In this document: positions 23,968 to 34,810 of the stretch, one piece after another
Position numbering within the stretch: the stretch's first letter is position 1
Layout of the letters: each line of letters opens with the position of its first letter
NCBI GenBank assembly: GCA_021030905.1
Contig: JAGFMI010000021.1
Coordinates: 372,001 to 436,000, forward strand
Source: Pyrenula massariospora
Lineage: Eukaryota; Ascomycota; Eurotiomycetes; Pyrenulales; Pyrenulaceae
Length of the DNA: 64,000 nt
Direction of reading: 5' to 3'
Translations under genes and position numbers: made by a program
Notes under the pieces: generated by a model
Seen by the model: only the letters and a program-made list of their open reading frames with translations
Databases searched by the model: none
What the model was told of the DNA's origin: nothing

Positions 23968-26590
23968 TGTTGTTCAAGTGGAGCGGCTTCTCTAAGGACC
24001 AAAAATTACCCCTTCAATCTAGAACGCTGTCAGGTTAGGATGATTGAGGTTAAGCCTTCGTATCGAGAGTCGGGAAAAGCAGAGATCGTGACCAAGGCTG
24101 GAATACGTACGCGGTCACCACGGCGCATTGTCCTTTAGACAATTCTTGACCAGCTATCCCTACAGAATATTCCAATACAAATACTCATAGAACTAGCCTT
24201 CTAAAAGGAGCCTTGAGCATCAGGAAAAGAAGGTCAAGTCAGAAGAGAAACGCGGAGCGCTTAAAAAACTCCATTCGTAGGCTGTTAACGGCCCTATGAA
24301 CTGCCAAGGGGCAAGGCTGAATTCAGAGGGCTATGGCAATGAAGGGCTATGAAAAGGGTTAAGCGATATGCAGCTGAAATTAAAGCTACAAGGATAAGGC
24401 TCCTTTTTGGCTAGCATGATGCCTGTGAGAAACAGGGCCAAAGCCAGGGTATCTCCCCGACCGCGCAGGGAGAAGAACGAGTTATCAATATTGCACGAAA
24501 ATGACAATAAAACTTCAGGAATGTGGGAGCTAGGTGTACGTGCTCCACAAAGTTCAGTTCGTAGCCGCAAAATCCATTCTCAATAAGGAACGCAATCTTT
24601 GTATATCGTAGTAGGCAGCTATTCTGCTACGACCGCTGTGGTTCGATGCATTTCATCCAAAGATTGTGGGAACCATCGTCTCAACAGAACCATAACAGAC
24701 CAATGAATCGTGTCTGCTCTGATAAAAGCCCCCTTTGTGCCGAAGCACCTCTTGAATTAGTCCAAGCAGTGTTCTCGTGGAGGGAAAGAATCGGAGCTAG
24801 GCGGAATCGAAATACTGGGGCAGGCCAGCAGACGCAAGGAGACCGTTTAAGGGTCAAAATCGTACAGATGCCACCGACTAATATCGTCTGACGAAGTATC
24901 AATCAGGTCAGCACTATTCTATGGAGCGGATTATGGACAGAGTTAGGCAGGAGACATGAGGCGAATCTGGCGATGAAGAAACGGCATAATCCCAAGCCCT
25001 TGAAGGTCAATAAGCCATTCTAACACGATTTATTGGCTGTGGCGATGCAGACTCTTGGCCTTTCACTACCTCGAGGGCTTATGGTCTTTGCTAGGATAGC
25101 TAAAGCGAGCTTTACTTTAGACTTGTAAGATGCGAACGATTTATTGAAATCCTTCATCATCTGAGATGATCATCAAAATAGTGGCGGAGCAGCCGCGACG
25201 TTGTTTTCAAAGAGTCAATGAGCTCTGAGAAATGCTACGAGTCCCAATAGCAGCATCTTTTGTTCGAATACTACTACGAGAGCTAAATATCCCAGTGCGC
25301 CCAATTATGACGCGCCTGTCTGTACCACCTCGTTGAGGATACAGCATGAACATGAAATGAATATAAGCTGAATATCCTCGCTGTCGCTGGCAAAGTACGG
25401 CAGCAAGGGTCTGAAACAATTGCGTTAGGGGCAGTATCTGGATACATTTCCTCTTTTAACGTGTGCTGATACCCCCTTCAAGTAGCCTAGGTTATCCTTC
25501 AAGCTTCCCTTTCTGTGCTACCACATTAGGTATATTATGCCAGGCGACAACGCGTACCCCATTACTCATAGAGGGACTTTCCTTCTGCTAGATTCCGTCA
25601 AAGCAATGAAGCGCTCATTGGGTATATTTATCGAGGCGAAACGGAATGAAGGCGGCCCTACCAAGCGCAAGTATCGTGTAATGCCCTTGAGGGTCACAAG
25701 CTTCCTTTGCGGCTATCCAGGATCAGGAATACCATCCAACTCGACTTCGATGCCTTCTCATTATGTTCAGGATACGAATCATCCAACTGCCCTTTGTGGT
25801 GAGAAAGTTAATCCGTTGTGCGTCCCGCGCAGTGGTCTGTGGAGGGAGGAGATGCCCGTATTTTGCCTCACGTATGCCTCACGTATGCCTGACGTCGGAG
25901 CATGTGCTGCTTCGCCGTCGTGTCTCCATAATATGTCTTTTCACCTACTCTCTTGCAATGCCTTCTCTTTGTCTTCGTTGTTTCTATCAGGCCGCTATTA
26001 GCTGAACACTTCTTTATTATGCGCATTCACACAACGCGTGACGCTCGACGGCCCAGGACTGTATCGGCGATCGTTAGAGAAGCAATCTTCGTTCAGAGAA
26101 ATGCCGTGCTAGAGGTCATTCGTTTGATTTCCCGGTCGGTTCCTGCCCTTGCCAATCAGGACGGTGGCTCCTGTGAGCAGCCATTACCGCCTAGCAATTG
26201 GAGTCCCACTGCGAATAGCGACCGAGATATGAACTCTAATCGCATGTAACTATTGAAAAGGTATGTTTAAGCCCTGTGTGCCTTATCTCTGTTCATTCGA
26301 GGTTTATCCACAACTGCGTCCGTGGTCACAAAGGAGCCGATGCGGTGGGTCTTCGCATGGAAATTGGCGGGGAGAGAGCTTCGAAGCGGCATTCGTTGGG
26401 GTACACAAATAAAATGTACACCTGAGATGATACTTGCAAGGACCGCATAACCTGGCCATGTCCATTCAAGTGCTGTCGATGGTTGTTTCCGCGGTCAGAA
26501 AGGAAGGAGAACAACGCATCCATGCACAAAAACTACAAACATCTTTAGCCAAGAAATGCCAAGCAATGCTAAAGAGCTCCCCGAAAGACA
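23968..26590. other. Gene-poor interval
   Basis: About 2.6 kb. Open frames such as 25537-26001 (+) have no recognisable motif or splice context. A short tandem duplication (CCTCACGTATG twice) lies near 25865. No tRNA, rRNA or terminal repeats were identified. Confidence 0.45.
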
Positions 26591-26680
26591 AGGCTGGGGG
26601 ACAGAGGTCGTGGCCGATTGTTTTGGTGTGGTGCGGGGCTTCACGCCCGACAATCGGCCACGACCTCCGTCCCCCAGCCT
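26591..26680. mobile_element. Hairpin element A (putative MITE)
   Basis: A 30-bp arm at 26591-26620, beginning AGGCTGGGGGACAGAGGTCG, is repeated inverted at 26651-26680 with 29 of 30 bases matching. A 30-nt loop separates them. The arm shares AGGCTGGG(G/T)GACAG(A/G)(A/G)GTCGTGGCC with element B at 34811. No target-site duplication is evident, and it encodes nothing. Confidence 0.6.
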
Positions 26681-26892
26681 CGAGACGAGAGCAAATTAAA
26701 CGAGGTTCCCGGGGTTCTGTAACTGAAGGACAACTTTTTGATTCGAGTAAGGATCTGCCCGGATGCAAGCTATCTCAACACTGAGAAGCACTAGAGCAGA
26801 TCTGCACATGATGAGCTTTTCATTCTCCCTTAGCTTATTAACTTTTATCGCTCAATATCATCACAGCAATCGAGTCTAGACAATACGACTAG

Positions 26893-29220
26893 CCCGATGG
26901 CCGTCAAAGCAATGTTTCGGTGAGGGTAAAGCGAACTGACCGTGTTAGTGTCTGCGAATGTTGCCCTTCTCGGGCCTACATTCAAGTAGAAATTCCACAA
27001 GACATCAAGATAGTCCAGCGGGTCGCATTCCAGATCCTGTCCCACGATCAAGGTTGAGCATCCTCAATGCGCAACTCGGGATATTGCTTTGACTATTTAC
27101 AGGTTTCAGTGGCGTGGAAGACGAGTTCCGTGGCACGTATAACCAATGCTACAGTTATTTCGAAGCTGCTGTCTTTGCAACATCGGGGCATGAGCGTCTT
27201 CCGCACAGAATCATTCAATTTAACAAGCACGCAACATGGGAAGCAGCTCGACATGAAGTTGTCTTGGATGTCAATAGCAGCGATGCTTCGCTGACATCGT
27301 GGTTACAAGCTATTCAGCCTACTGACTTGGTACAGCTTGTTCCACAAGCTCATTTCCAAGCATGGCGGAATTATGTACTAGAAGCTGAAATGGAGGTATT
27401 GATGACGAAAAGCAATGTCACCTTGGAAGCCTCGCTGCCTAACTCTCCAACCGCCCTCAGAGGACGCTATGACATGTATAGACCCTTGATTAGGCACACA
27501 CAGGAGATTCGAGTCCTCAAAATTCTTCCTGGAAATTCAGATGACGGGATAGTTTGCATACTTGACAAAATTTCCCTTCAGGATGCAGACCACCCTCAAT
27601 ATGAAGGCTTATCTTACTGTTGGGGAAATTCGCACGATACTCAGGAGATAAGCATCATCTTAGATGGAAGTTTATCGCCCGTTCTCGTTGACGGGAGGGC
27701 TAGATTTACCGTGAATATAACCTCGAACCTTTTCGAAGCCTTAAAACGCCTGCGCAAAAGCGAGCCGCTCACTATTTGGGTTGATGCTATTTGTATTAGC
27801 CAACACGACCTTGAGGAGCGCGCTCAGCAAGTAGCTTTCATGACCGATATCTATGCGCACGCATCTGGTGTCATTGTCTGGCTTGGTCCAGCCACGCCAT
27901 CGGTCAGAGAATCTTTCAACATTGCCAGGAAGATCGCCCATCGCTATCGTAATCGAGCGCCCATCGACCTAGAGATACAGCTCATATGCATGAAGAATTT
28001 ACGAAAATAGGAACTTACAATACTGACATGCGTCTATTCCAACACGATTGGTTCCGGCGCACTTGGGTTCTACAAGAAGTGCTGAGTGCCAAGAATGTCA
28101 CTGTATACTGTGGAGAGGAAAGCTTTCCTTGGTCACTCGTGCTTCGGCTTAATGACTGCCTCAGCCGGAGTGGTCTTTTTACCTGGCCATATCGAAAACA
28201 TTTCATGCCGACGGTGTTTTCGGACCTTTTTCAAAGGTCGGTAGTAGATATGGGCAATCGGGCTGAATCCGTCCAGCAATATCATGCACAACGACCCAAC
28301 GTCAACATACTTGATATTCTTGTTCGCGGGTTGGATCTTGAGGCATCAGATCCACGCGACAAAATCTTCGCGCTCATGAGCTTTAGCAGTAACTTATCGG
28401 AAAACCCTCAAAACCTTGATCCAGCCATTAAGCCAAACTACAACAAGACCGTTACTGGGTATTTACGTCTTTTACACGATGGTGGATCGTTGAGCATCGC
28501 TCGCTTCGCATCCTTTCGACCGTTCATTGCTCAGTCCACCGAACTTGGCAGCGCATTTCAGACTTTTCTCCACCTGTTCTGGCTCCAGACTGCCCCTCTT
28601 GGTTGTTCTGGCACAGCGGCAAAAGCGCTTGGTCGCGATCGACACTAGGGTTCTATGATGACGCCGGTTACCACGCCGCCGGACAGACTATTCCCAAAGT
28701 GGAACTCATCACCCAAACGAGTACCCGTGACGTTCTCCCCCTACAGGGCTACCGCATAGGCGCTGTCGCGAACTTCAAATCCTTCCCCCATTTGGCGAGA
28801 GACATACTACCTAAGGATCTTACTTCAGTCTACACGAGAATTTTTAGACCACGGGACAACAACGATGTCTGGGGTCTTGGAAGCGGATTTCCTCCGGTGC
28901 CACACTTAGAAGATCGATTTTACCAGCACTCTCCACCTCGCACAGGTGCGCTGGAGTGTCATCATCCATGCTTGTTCACAACTGATGACGGCAAGACGGC
29001 TCTCTGTCCAGCAACGGCGAGGAAAGACGATATAATTGTGGTCTTGCTGGGAGGAAATGTTCCGTATCTACTGCGCGCAAAGGGGGCCAATGGCAAAGTG
29101 AACTCAGAAAGGATACAATATGAATTTATTGGCGAATGCTATGTACAGCATTACATGCATGGCAAGGCTATAGAGGAGCAGAGATACTCAGCAACACCGG
29201 AGACTTTTGAGCTGATCTAG
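26893..29220 (+). pseudogene. HET-6-like pseudogene fused to an upstream non-HET module
   Basis: An exon ending at 27052 reads QVEIPQDIKIVQRVAFQIL then SHDQ. It splices (50-nt intron, phase 1) to GFSGVEDEFRGTYNQ at 27103, then ATWEAARHEVVLDVNS and DLVQLVPQAHFQAWRNYV. I recall this module at the C-terminus of other fungal proteins. In the same frame a HET protein follows: MYRPLIRHTQEIRVL, YEGLSYCWGN, TIWVDAICISQHDLEER. The frame breaks between 27953 and 28010, resumes with FQHDWFRRTWVLQEV, and breaks again at the GGG of 28457-28459. Beyond that, FTSFTRWWIVEHRSLRIL and PSWLFW continue in the third frame to TAG at 29220. No ATG exists in frame between the upstream TAG (26890) and 27052, so the 5' end is also missing. 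HET proteins mediate incompatibility; this copy should be inactive. Confidence 0.75.
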
Positions 29221-29711
29221 GTAACGATACTTGACGTAGCTCAATATTCATTTTTTATTTCGTACTACTTCAGGCTCTCGATACAGGCAACAGATTACAG
29301 GTAAGACTTCTCTGGCTTAGCATTGATCATCTTGATGGAATTCTCTTGACGACATTCACGATTTTAACTCACGGCACTCCCCATGCCGATATTCGATATT
29401 CGACAGGGATGAAGGCGCGCTAGCGATGGCAATGGACATATACAGATACAATCTCCAGAACCTAATTCAGCTACAAAGCAACAAGGTTCTTGAGGTTACA
29501 GCATGTCGCACTCCGCTTGAGTCGTACTCTGCTGATTCTTGCGAAACAATATCCCTGCCTCGTCCAGCGTCCTAATCTGAAACATGTTCTGAGATTCCTT
29601 CCATGAAGTACTCCCGGCCATTTCAATTGTCTTGCTTTGGATGTACTCGTCTCCTGGCTTTCCTAACGCACTGGTAATGTCGCTGGGTAGGCACGAGTCC
29701 GAGCGTGTATT
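29221..29711. other. Convergent intergenic region, no gene seen
   Basis: These are the 3' flanks of the HET pseudogene and the minus-strand LPxELR relic. No feature was recognised. Confidence 0.45.
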
Positions 29712-30643
29712 CTAGCTGGCGTTAAGCCAATCATGTTTCGTCCAGGAGCAATCGTTAGGTCGGATCTCGATGCCATTGAAGGCCGATCGTACCTTCCCCA
29801 AGAGCTCTTGGCACATGTTTCCTCCCTTTCTGATGAACCTGATCATCTTTGCTTTATCTTCCTCGCCTATATCAGGGCTGGATTTATCTATTAGACTCTT
29901 CAAGTAAGGGTCAAGCTGGAATGGCTATGCCATGTGTGTTGTCAGAGATCACGTTCTGTAATACGTGTTTGATGGTCGAAGACTTACAGGAGCGGTCTCA
30001 CTCTTGAGCTTCACGATTAATTTTCCCCGCAGACGAAAGCTCCAGTACGTCGAAAGAGGGAGTAAATTCATCTCTACAATCTCAACGCTGTGCAGGCTCG
30101 TCACTAGCTTTGGATTGTCCCAATGTGTGAAACAATTTATGATCCATGGAAATACCCTGTGCCATTCAGTCGTGCCATCTGCTACTGGGAATCTGATTTT
30201 TCGGGTTCGAGAGAGACACTCTGGACCAGCATTGATGACAAAATCTTTCAGAGAAGATAACCCGAGGCTGTAACCATATCCGTACGTAAAGTTCTGGAAA
30301 CCAAAAGGTTTTTAGTATAGAAGTATTCTGCAAATTTCGGTGCATTGATCTTCCTGTCCAGGAGCCACTATATTGGACAGTGCTTCTCCTTCGACCACAG
30401 CCGGGTTGTGCAGGCCATGTCCTTGGCCAGATTGTCTGGCTCGATAAGAAAGTCGAATACCATCCACTGAAGCTCGAGTGGGAGTCTTCGAAGCACACAA
30501 TTTGCTATTTGGACTCTCCGGATTGCGCGAAGTGGCACTCTCGCAAGATTGGTATACTCAAGGGGGTTGTAGAAGGTTGTTGGAGGAGCAGTGTACATTG
30601 CACCGACATTCCTGAGAAACCAGCTCCTTAAAAGCGTCGCCAT
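29712..30643 (-). pseudogene. LPxELR-family member 4, degenerate
   Basis: The minus strand starts MATLLRSWFLRNVG at 30643 and contains CVLRRLPLELQWMVFDFL, the family core. Near 30425 the homology moves to another frame (AVVEGEALSN, then EICRILLY). That frame has an in-frame TAA at 30314-30312, directly followed by KPFGFQNFTYGYGYSLG and LKDFVINAGPECLSRTRKI, which matches the 'PF.F' and 'FL..AG..L..TR' blocks of members 1 and 3. At 29987 a GTAAGT donor and a TAG acceptor at 29926-29925 define a phase-0 intron. The last exon opens PFQLDPYLKSL and ends at 29712, exactly the family's intron position. One frameshift plus one nonsense codon make this a likely pseudogene. Confidence 0.6.
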
Positions 30644-31504
30644 AATGAACCTTTATGAGTTTTCAGTGTCAAGGTGGTCTTATTCCAGGACCTTTTTCGC
30701 TTACCTGCAGATAACTTTAATGACGAACTATGTAACCGTGGAGATGCTGCATAAAAGGAGGACAAAGTTAGGTAAGCATTTTTACTACTGGGAGAGAAGT
30801 GACTCTGTTGCGGGTTCCCGCGACCTACTACATGTACGCAGAACTCAATCACGTGCTTGTTTTCGCTGCGGCCAGTGGCTTCTAATGAGGTCCTCCGTGG
30901 GGTGTGCCTGGAAGCCTCTTATTTCTCTGACTATGCTACATCCCTACTTTGAGAAGAGTTAATCGAAAGAGGCAAATTCTTTACCTTTTTCTAATTAAAG
31001 ACAGCTGTTTCTATAGTTTTCTCCCATAAAAGGTGCAATTCTCTCCGGAGAAGCCACGAGGTCAATGCGGTTCTCTAGCAGCGCCATTAAAAAGCGATAG
31101 GAAAAAAAGGCGACGGGGGATCGTCTCTCAAAGAAATACTCTCGTACGCTTTTAGTCTTCTTCGACGTCTAAGAGTCGCAACGGGAGAAATTGAATTATA
31201 ACTTTCTAAGTCCAACCCGGGGGAGGCAAGTTTCCCGGAGAGCAATGAACCAATCACCTACAGCACGTCGCCACGAACAAGCAGTACTCAGTCAACTAGT
31301 ACCGAACCGACAGATTATCCACCTAGGTTTATAGAGAAGCAAGAACATCACGTTGAAGCCATTCATTTCACACCACACGGTCAATCACTCCTCTACGAGA
31401 TGACAAAAGGGCTCTTACGCGGTCTCTCTTTGGCATGCATCAACACAAATGTGTCAGAACTGTAGCCTTTACAAGATCCCTCAATCCTCTATCCCACTCC
31501 CTCA
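30644..31504. other. Intergenic, no gene seen
   Basis: AT-richer spacer between the relic and the NTF2-like gene. Only short frames are present, and no repeat or RNA gene was recognised. Confidence 0.45.
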
Positions 31505-31978
31505 TCACAGCCCCTCCTTCCCACCCGCCAAATTCCGATCCGCCCTCCTCATCAACTCCCTCACCCCCTCAACCTTCTTACTGTCCAAAAACTCCAGAAT
31601 CCGCTCAATCCGATCCCCAGCCTGATTGAACCAAAACAAAAACATATACTCCCCCTGATACGTCCAATCCACCCCCGGATCGTCATCCATCGCCTCCTCC
31701 CGAAACTTCGCATTACTCGTCGCCCAGATGGTCACGTGATTCCCCCCTTCATTTTCGAAAACCTCCTTCACCGTGACAGGGATGCCCGTGATCCTTTTCT
31801 TCAGGATAGTGAGATGGGCCGCGAACTGCTCGTTGGTCATGTCCGAAGAGTAATTCAGAGAGGCTGGGGCGATGGTGTGGCGGCAGTTTGGGGCTCGGAA
31901 GGCGAGGTTGGCGGCGAGGTCGAGGTCTTGGAAGGTTTGGAGGAAGGCGAGGGCGGTGGTGAGCTGGGTGGAGGGCAT
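31505..31978 (-). CDS. NTF2/SnoaL-like small protein
   Basis: A single exon of 157 codons starts MPSTQLTTALAFLQTF. The pattern fits a cone-fold NTF2-like protein: an N-terminal helix, DLDLAANLAFRAPNCRHTI, NEQFAAHLTILKKRI, then strands VTVKEVFENEGGNHVTIWA, YQGEYMFLFWFNQAGDRI and a last helix ERILEFLDSKKVEGVRELM. The length and order are normal for fungal SnoaL-like proteins. These are often enzymes or binding proteins of secondary metabolism, but no substrate can be assigned. Codon use is GC-rich toward the 3' end. Confidence 0.72.
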   Translation of the reverse strand: MPSTQLTTALAFLQTFQDLDLAANLAFRAPNCRHTIAPASLNYSSDMTNEQFAAHLTILKKRITGIPVTVKEVFENEGGNHVTIWATSNAKFREEAMDDDPGVDWTYQGEYMFLFWFNQAGDRIERILEFLDSKKVEGVRELMRRADRNLAGGKEGL

Positions 31979-32752
31979 TTTGGTGGGAGGTGCTGGGAGG
32001 GAGAGTTCTTAGGGCGTAGGGCGTGGTCGTTAGGTTGTGTAGATATACCTGGCTGCGCGGATATAGGGGGGCGCTAAGTCCGGTTTTGTCCGAGGGAGAT
32101 AGGGAAATTCTCTCCTTACTCTGTACAGAATACCTGAATGTTATGGACATTGAAAAAAAGCCGCAAGCCTGAGAATCCTGAGCGGATGTGGATGCGCAGG
32201 TTGACGGCATAGACGACTGACCGTCCACCTCCTGCAATTACTCGCAAGCGAACCTTCAATTTCAACAAGCGTATCCTACCCTATACGGCACCTCTGAATG
32301 CCAAATTAAACCGCGTACCGGGACCTGTGATGCGTCAGTAATAGGCCGAGGCTTGTCATTATCTGGCATACCTTGTCTTGATCAAGGAAAGCTAAGGACT
32401 GGGTTTGATTAAGTAGAAATCTTGCAAGCATCCGGTCCTATTACCGACGACGACGCCCTTCGGTCATTCCGATTGGCTACATATAAAGGGGTAGGAAGTC
32501 CTTAAAGAAGGCATTCAGTCAGTTTAGGGGCTTGCCGCAGCTTGATAATGTAGCATGGCGACTTTGTAAAAGGCAATCTTGATCGCACTGTAAAATTGAC
32601 GCTCAGAGTATCATGGTTTGTAATCTCATGCTTGAACACTATGAACCAGATTTAACAGGCAGACATGATAGGTACTAAAGAACTTTTTAGTGGTCCTATT
32701 TTTTCCACCATCAGGACCACAACGACATCTGTGTCTCTCCAGACGCAGGATG
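31979..32752. other. Intergenic, no gene seen
   Basis: Promoter side of the NTF2-like gene and 3' flank of the decarboxylase-like gene, both on the minus strand. No feature was recognised. Confidence 0.45.
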
Positions 32753-34132
32753 CTACTTGACAATGGCCAGAGCACTACAGACAGGGATGTTATTTTCGGC
32801 TTCTGGGTTGTTGGAAGGAGGGTTGACGAAGTTTTTGGATCTCATATTCGTCGACGGGCGAAACAGCAAGCAGTGCGTTGAGCCTCCGAAGTGGAACATT
32901 CCAATGTCCTCTCCCTTGGCCATGTGATCTCCCTTTTTGACAGTAAATTCACAGCTAGAGCATTCCGCCATGCCCACATATACAATTGCCATGAGTCCAA
33001 TAGTGGGATTGTCGGCCTCGATGAAGATGACTCCGCGTGCGGCTACAGAAGTAATGTATGGTTGGGAGTCATTTGGTGCATTGGGGTCGGCGCTATGAGC
33101 AAGGTTTTCGGAGTAATATGTCCCCGGAATGAGTTGAATATCGATGACTTTCCCAGAGACCGGGGCATGCCAGCGATGATAAGACAAGGCGCTAAGAAAT
33201 GCTTGGTATACTGTGCCGCCCTCAAATTGGCTGGATAGTGGGTCGTTGTTCAGCATGTCGGCCAGAGAATACGGTTGTTCTTTGAGCCAAAAGAGGTCCC
33301 TTAGCTTCACGTCCACAGCCAGTTGAAGAGGAGTCGATTCGCAGCCATTGATAATGACTCGTGTAGGGTCAGCTTGGTCTGGATTTGGTTGACCATCGGG
33401 ATATGCTACGGGTCGAATCCCAGTCTTGAACTTTCGGGTGAAGAAATCGTCCCAACTTTGAAATCCAAAGTAAGGAAGCGATGGTTCACATGCGTAAAGC
33501 TGCTCAAACGTGTACTCAGTCTTGCCATCGTTACCTTTAGCAGCGAGGATGTTCAGAGCATCAGTTGACAACCATCCATTTTCTGGATTTAGGCAGTTCA
33601 CAGATGCTGGTGAAGCGAGAAATTTGCTCCATGTACTGAGCACACCCTGCCATGCGAAGTTCACGTCAGGATTTAGGAAGAACGTAAATCCTGCCAGAGT
33701 CCCCATTGGCCAGTCCAGGATCGCATTTATAGGGAATCCTAGCAAGCCCATAGCGGTTTGATCAGGCACGTCGAACCATTGAGGCCCTTCTTTCAAGATT
33801 CCGTCGACTAGAGCAAGCATTGTGTCAAAATCACGAACTTGCGGTCTACCGGTCGGGTCGTTCTTGTATGCTGGCGGAATTTGAATGAACATGTCTTGAG
33901 AAAGCTGAGTCAGGTAAGTATTTCCTTCGACAAGTTTTCGCAATGCGACAATGCTCTGATCGAGGGTGACAGAGTCCTTCCCATCAAGCTGATCAAGCTT
34001 CGTTTCCAGCCATTGCTTGATAACTGCTCGGTCTTTTGGAAGCCAATGTCCAAGGGAGGAACTCGGAGGCGGGATTCCTTTAAATGCATGTGATACTACT
34101 TTCCAATCATTCAATATCATGTTCAAGGCCAT
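32753..34132 (-). CDS. Phosphatidylserine decarboxylase-like protein (PsiD-type family)
   Basis: A single exon of 459 codons starts MALNMILNDWKVVSHAFKG. The first half matches the fungal PSDC-type extension: FDTMLALVDGILKEGPQWFD, LLGFPINAILDWPMGT and GFQSWDDFFTRKFKTGIRPV. The second half is the decarboxylase core: RWHAPVSGKVIDI, then GDHMAKGEDIGMFHFGGSTH. The GGST at about 416-419 corresponds to the LGST-type self-cleavage site, where chain cleavage at Gly-Ser generates the pyruvoyl cofactor. There is no mitochondrial presequence or membrane anchor, unlike housekeeping PSD1, and no C2 domain as in PSD2. This soluble subfamily includes aromatic amino-acid decarboxylases such as PsiD. Which substrate this one uses cannot be told, and no biosynthetic cluster is apparent around it. 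It appears intact. Confidence 0.85.
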   Translation of the reverse strand: MALNMILNDWKVVSHAFKGIPPPSSSLGHWLPKDRAVIKQWLETKLDQLDGKDSVTLDQSIVALRKLVEGNTYLTQLSQDMFIQIPPAYKNDPTGRPQVRDFDTMLALVDGILKEGPQWFDVPDQTAMGLLGFPINAILDWPMGTLAGFTFFLNPDVNFAWQGVLSTWSKFLASPASVNCLNPENGWLSTDALNILAAKGNDGKTEYTFEQLYACEPSLPYFGFQSWDDFFTRKFKTGIRPVAYPDGQPNPDQADPTRVIINGCESTPLQLAVDVKLRDLFWLKEQPYSLADMLNNDPLSSQFEGGTVYQAFLSALSYHRWHAPVSGKVIDIQLIPGTYYSENLAHSADPNAPNDSQPYITSVAARGVIFIEADNPTIGLMAIVYVGMAECSSCEFTVKKGDHMAKGEDIGMFHFGGSTHCLLFRPSTNMRSKNFVNPPSNNPEAENNIPVCSALAIVK

Positions 34133-34810
34133 GATAGGCTACTGTAATCAGTCTGAGTGCGGGGAAAATGAAGATTGATATCACTAGAGCTGTTGCGTTC
34201 ATCTAGAGGACACTCTTCTTTATATGTAAAGGCTTCCTCTGAAGGGTGGCTAATTTGATCGATAAGATCGAGAGCATCTTGGTGTGGCTCAGAATCGGAA
34301 CTACGCCCGAACTTTGCATCAACATATGCACGTTCATGTCGTTCTAACTGGTTCGTGAAAAGAGGAGAGCGTAAATTTTCGTTGACAGGTTGTCACGAAC
34401 TGTCCAAAAATGGAGATTAGTTGCAGAGATCACTGAAATTAGCCATTCATAGGCGAGGAGGGCCGTGCATTCATTTGGCAGGCCGAAGTCCATGCGAGGT
34501 AACGAATCGAGTATAAGGGTGGGTGATTGTTGTGCCTCCCACCACCTACTGCATATCGACGGTCCAGCTCCATAGGCCATGACAAGTTGTTTGCAGAGGA
34601 CTGAGTCTTCTGACTTCTCGCTCGGGGGCAAACAAGTACAGCATGGAGACTCAGGGCAAATCAAACTTGGACAAGTCGGATGTGTAACGCCGCGGAGAGA
34701 CCTTAGAGAACGATTTCTCCACATAACGCACAGGTCGCAATCTTTCTGCATCAATCTCGTCACTCGGTAACGCCAAGTCGGGTGGAGAAGAAGGGTGCCG
34801 CATTCAAGGC
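34133..34810. other. Intergenic, no supported gene
   Basis: A 181-codon open frame (34889-34344, minus) covers most of this stretch, but it begins inside hairpin element B and has no recognisable domain, so no gene is called. Confidence 0.4.

Noticed and set aside
25537-26001. 154-codon plus-strand open frame
   Set aside because: No motif, no upstream coding signal, and it contains a short tandem duplication. Probably chance.
26897-26947. ATG at 26897 with a GTGAGG donor as the missing 5' exon of the HET pseudogene
   Set aside because: The implied intron to the next AG is only about 29 nt, so it was not accepted.
27948-27980. A very short intron to explain the first HET-6 frameshift
   Set aside because: It would be only 24-31 nt, below the usual fungal minimum, and lacks a branch site.
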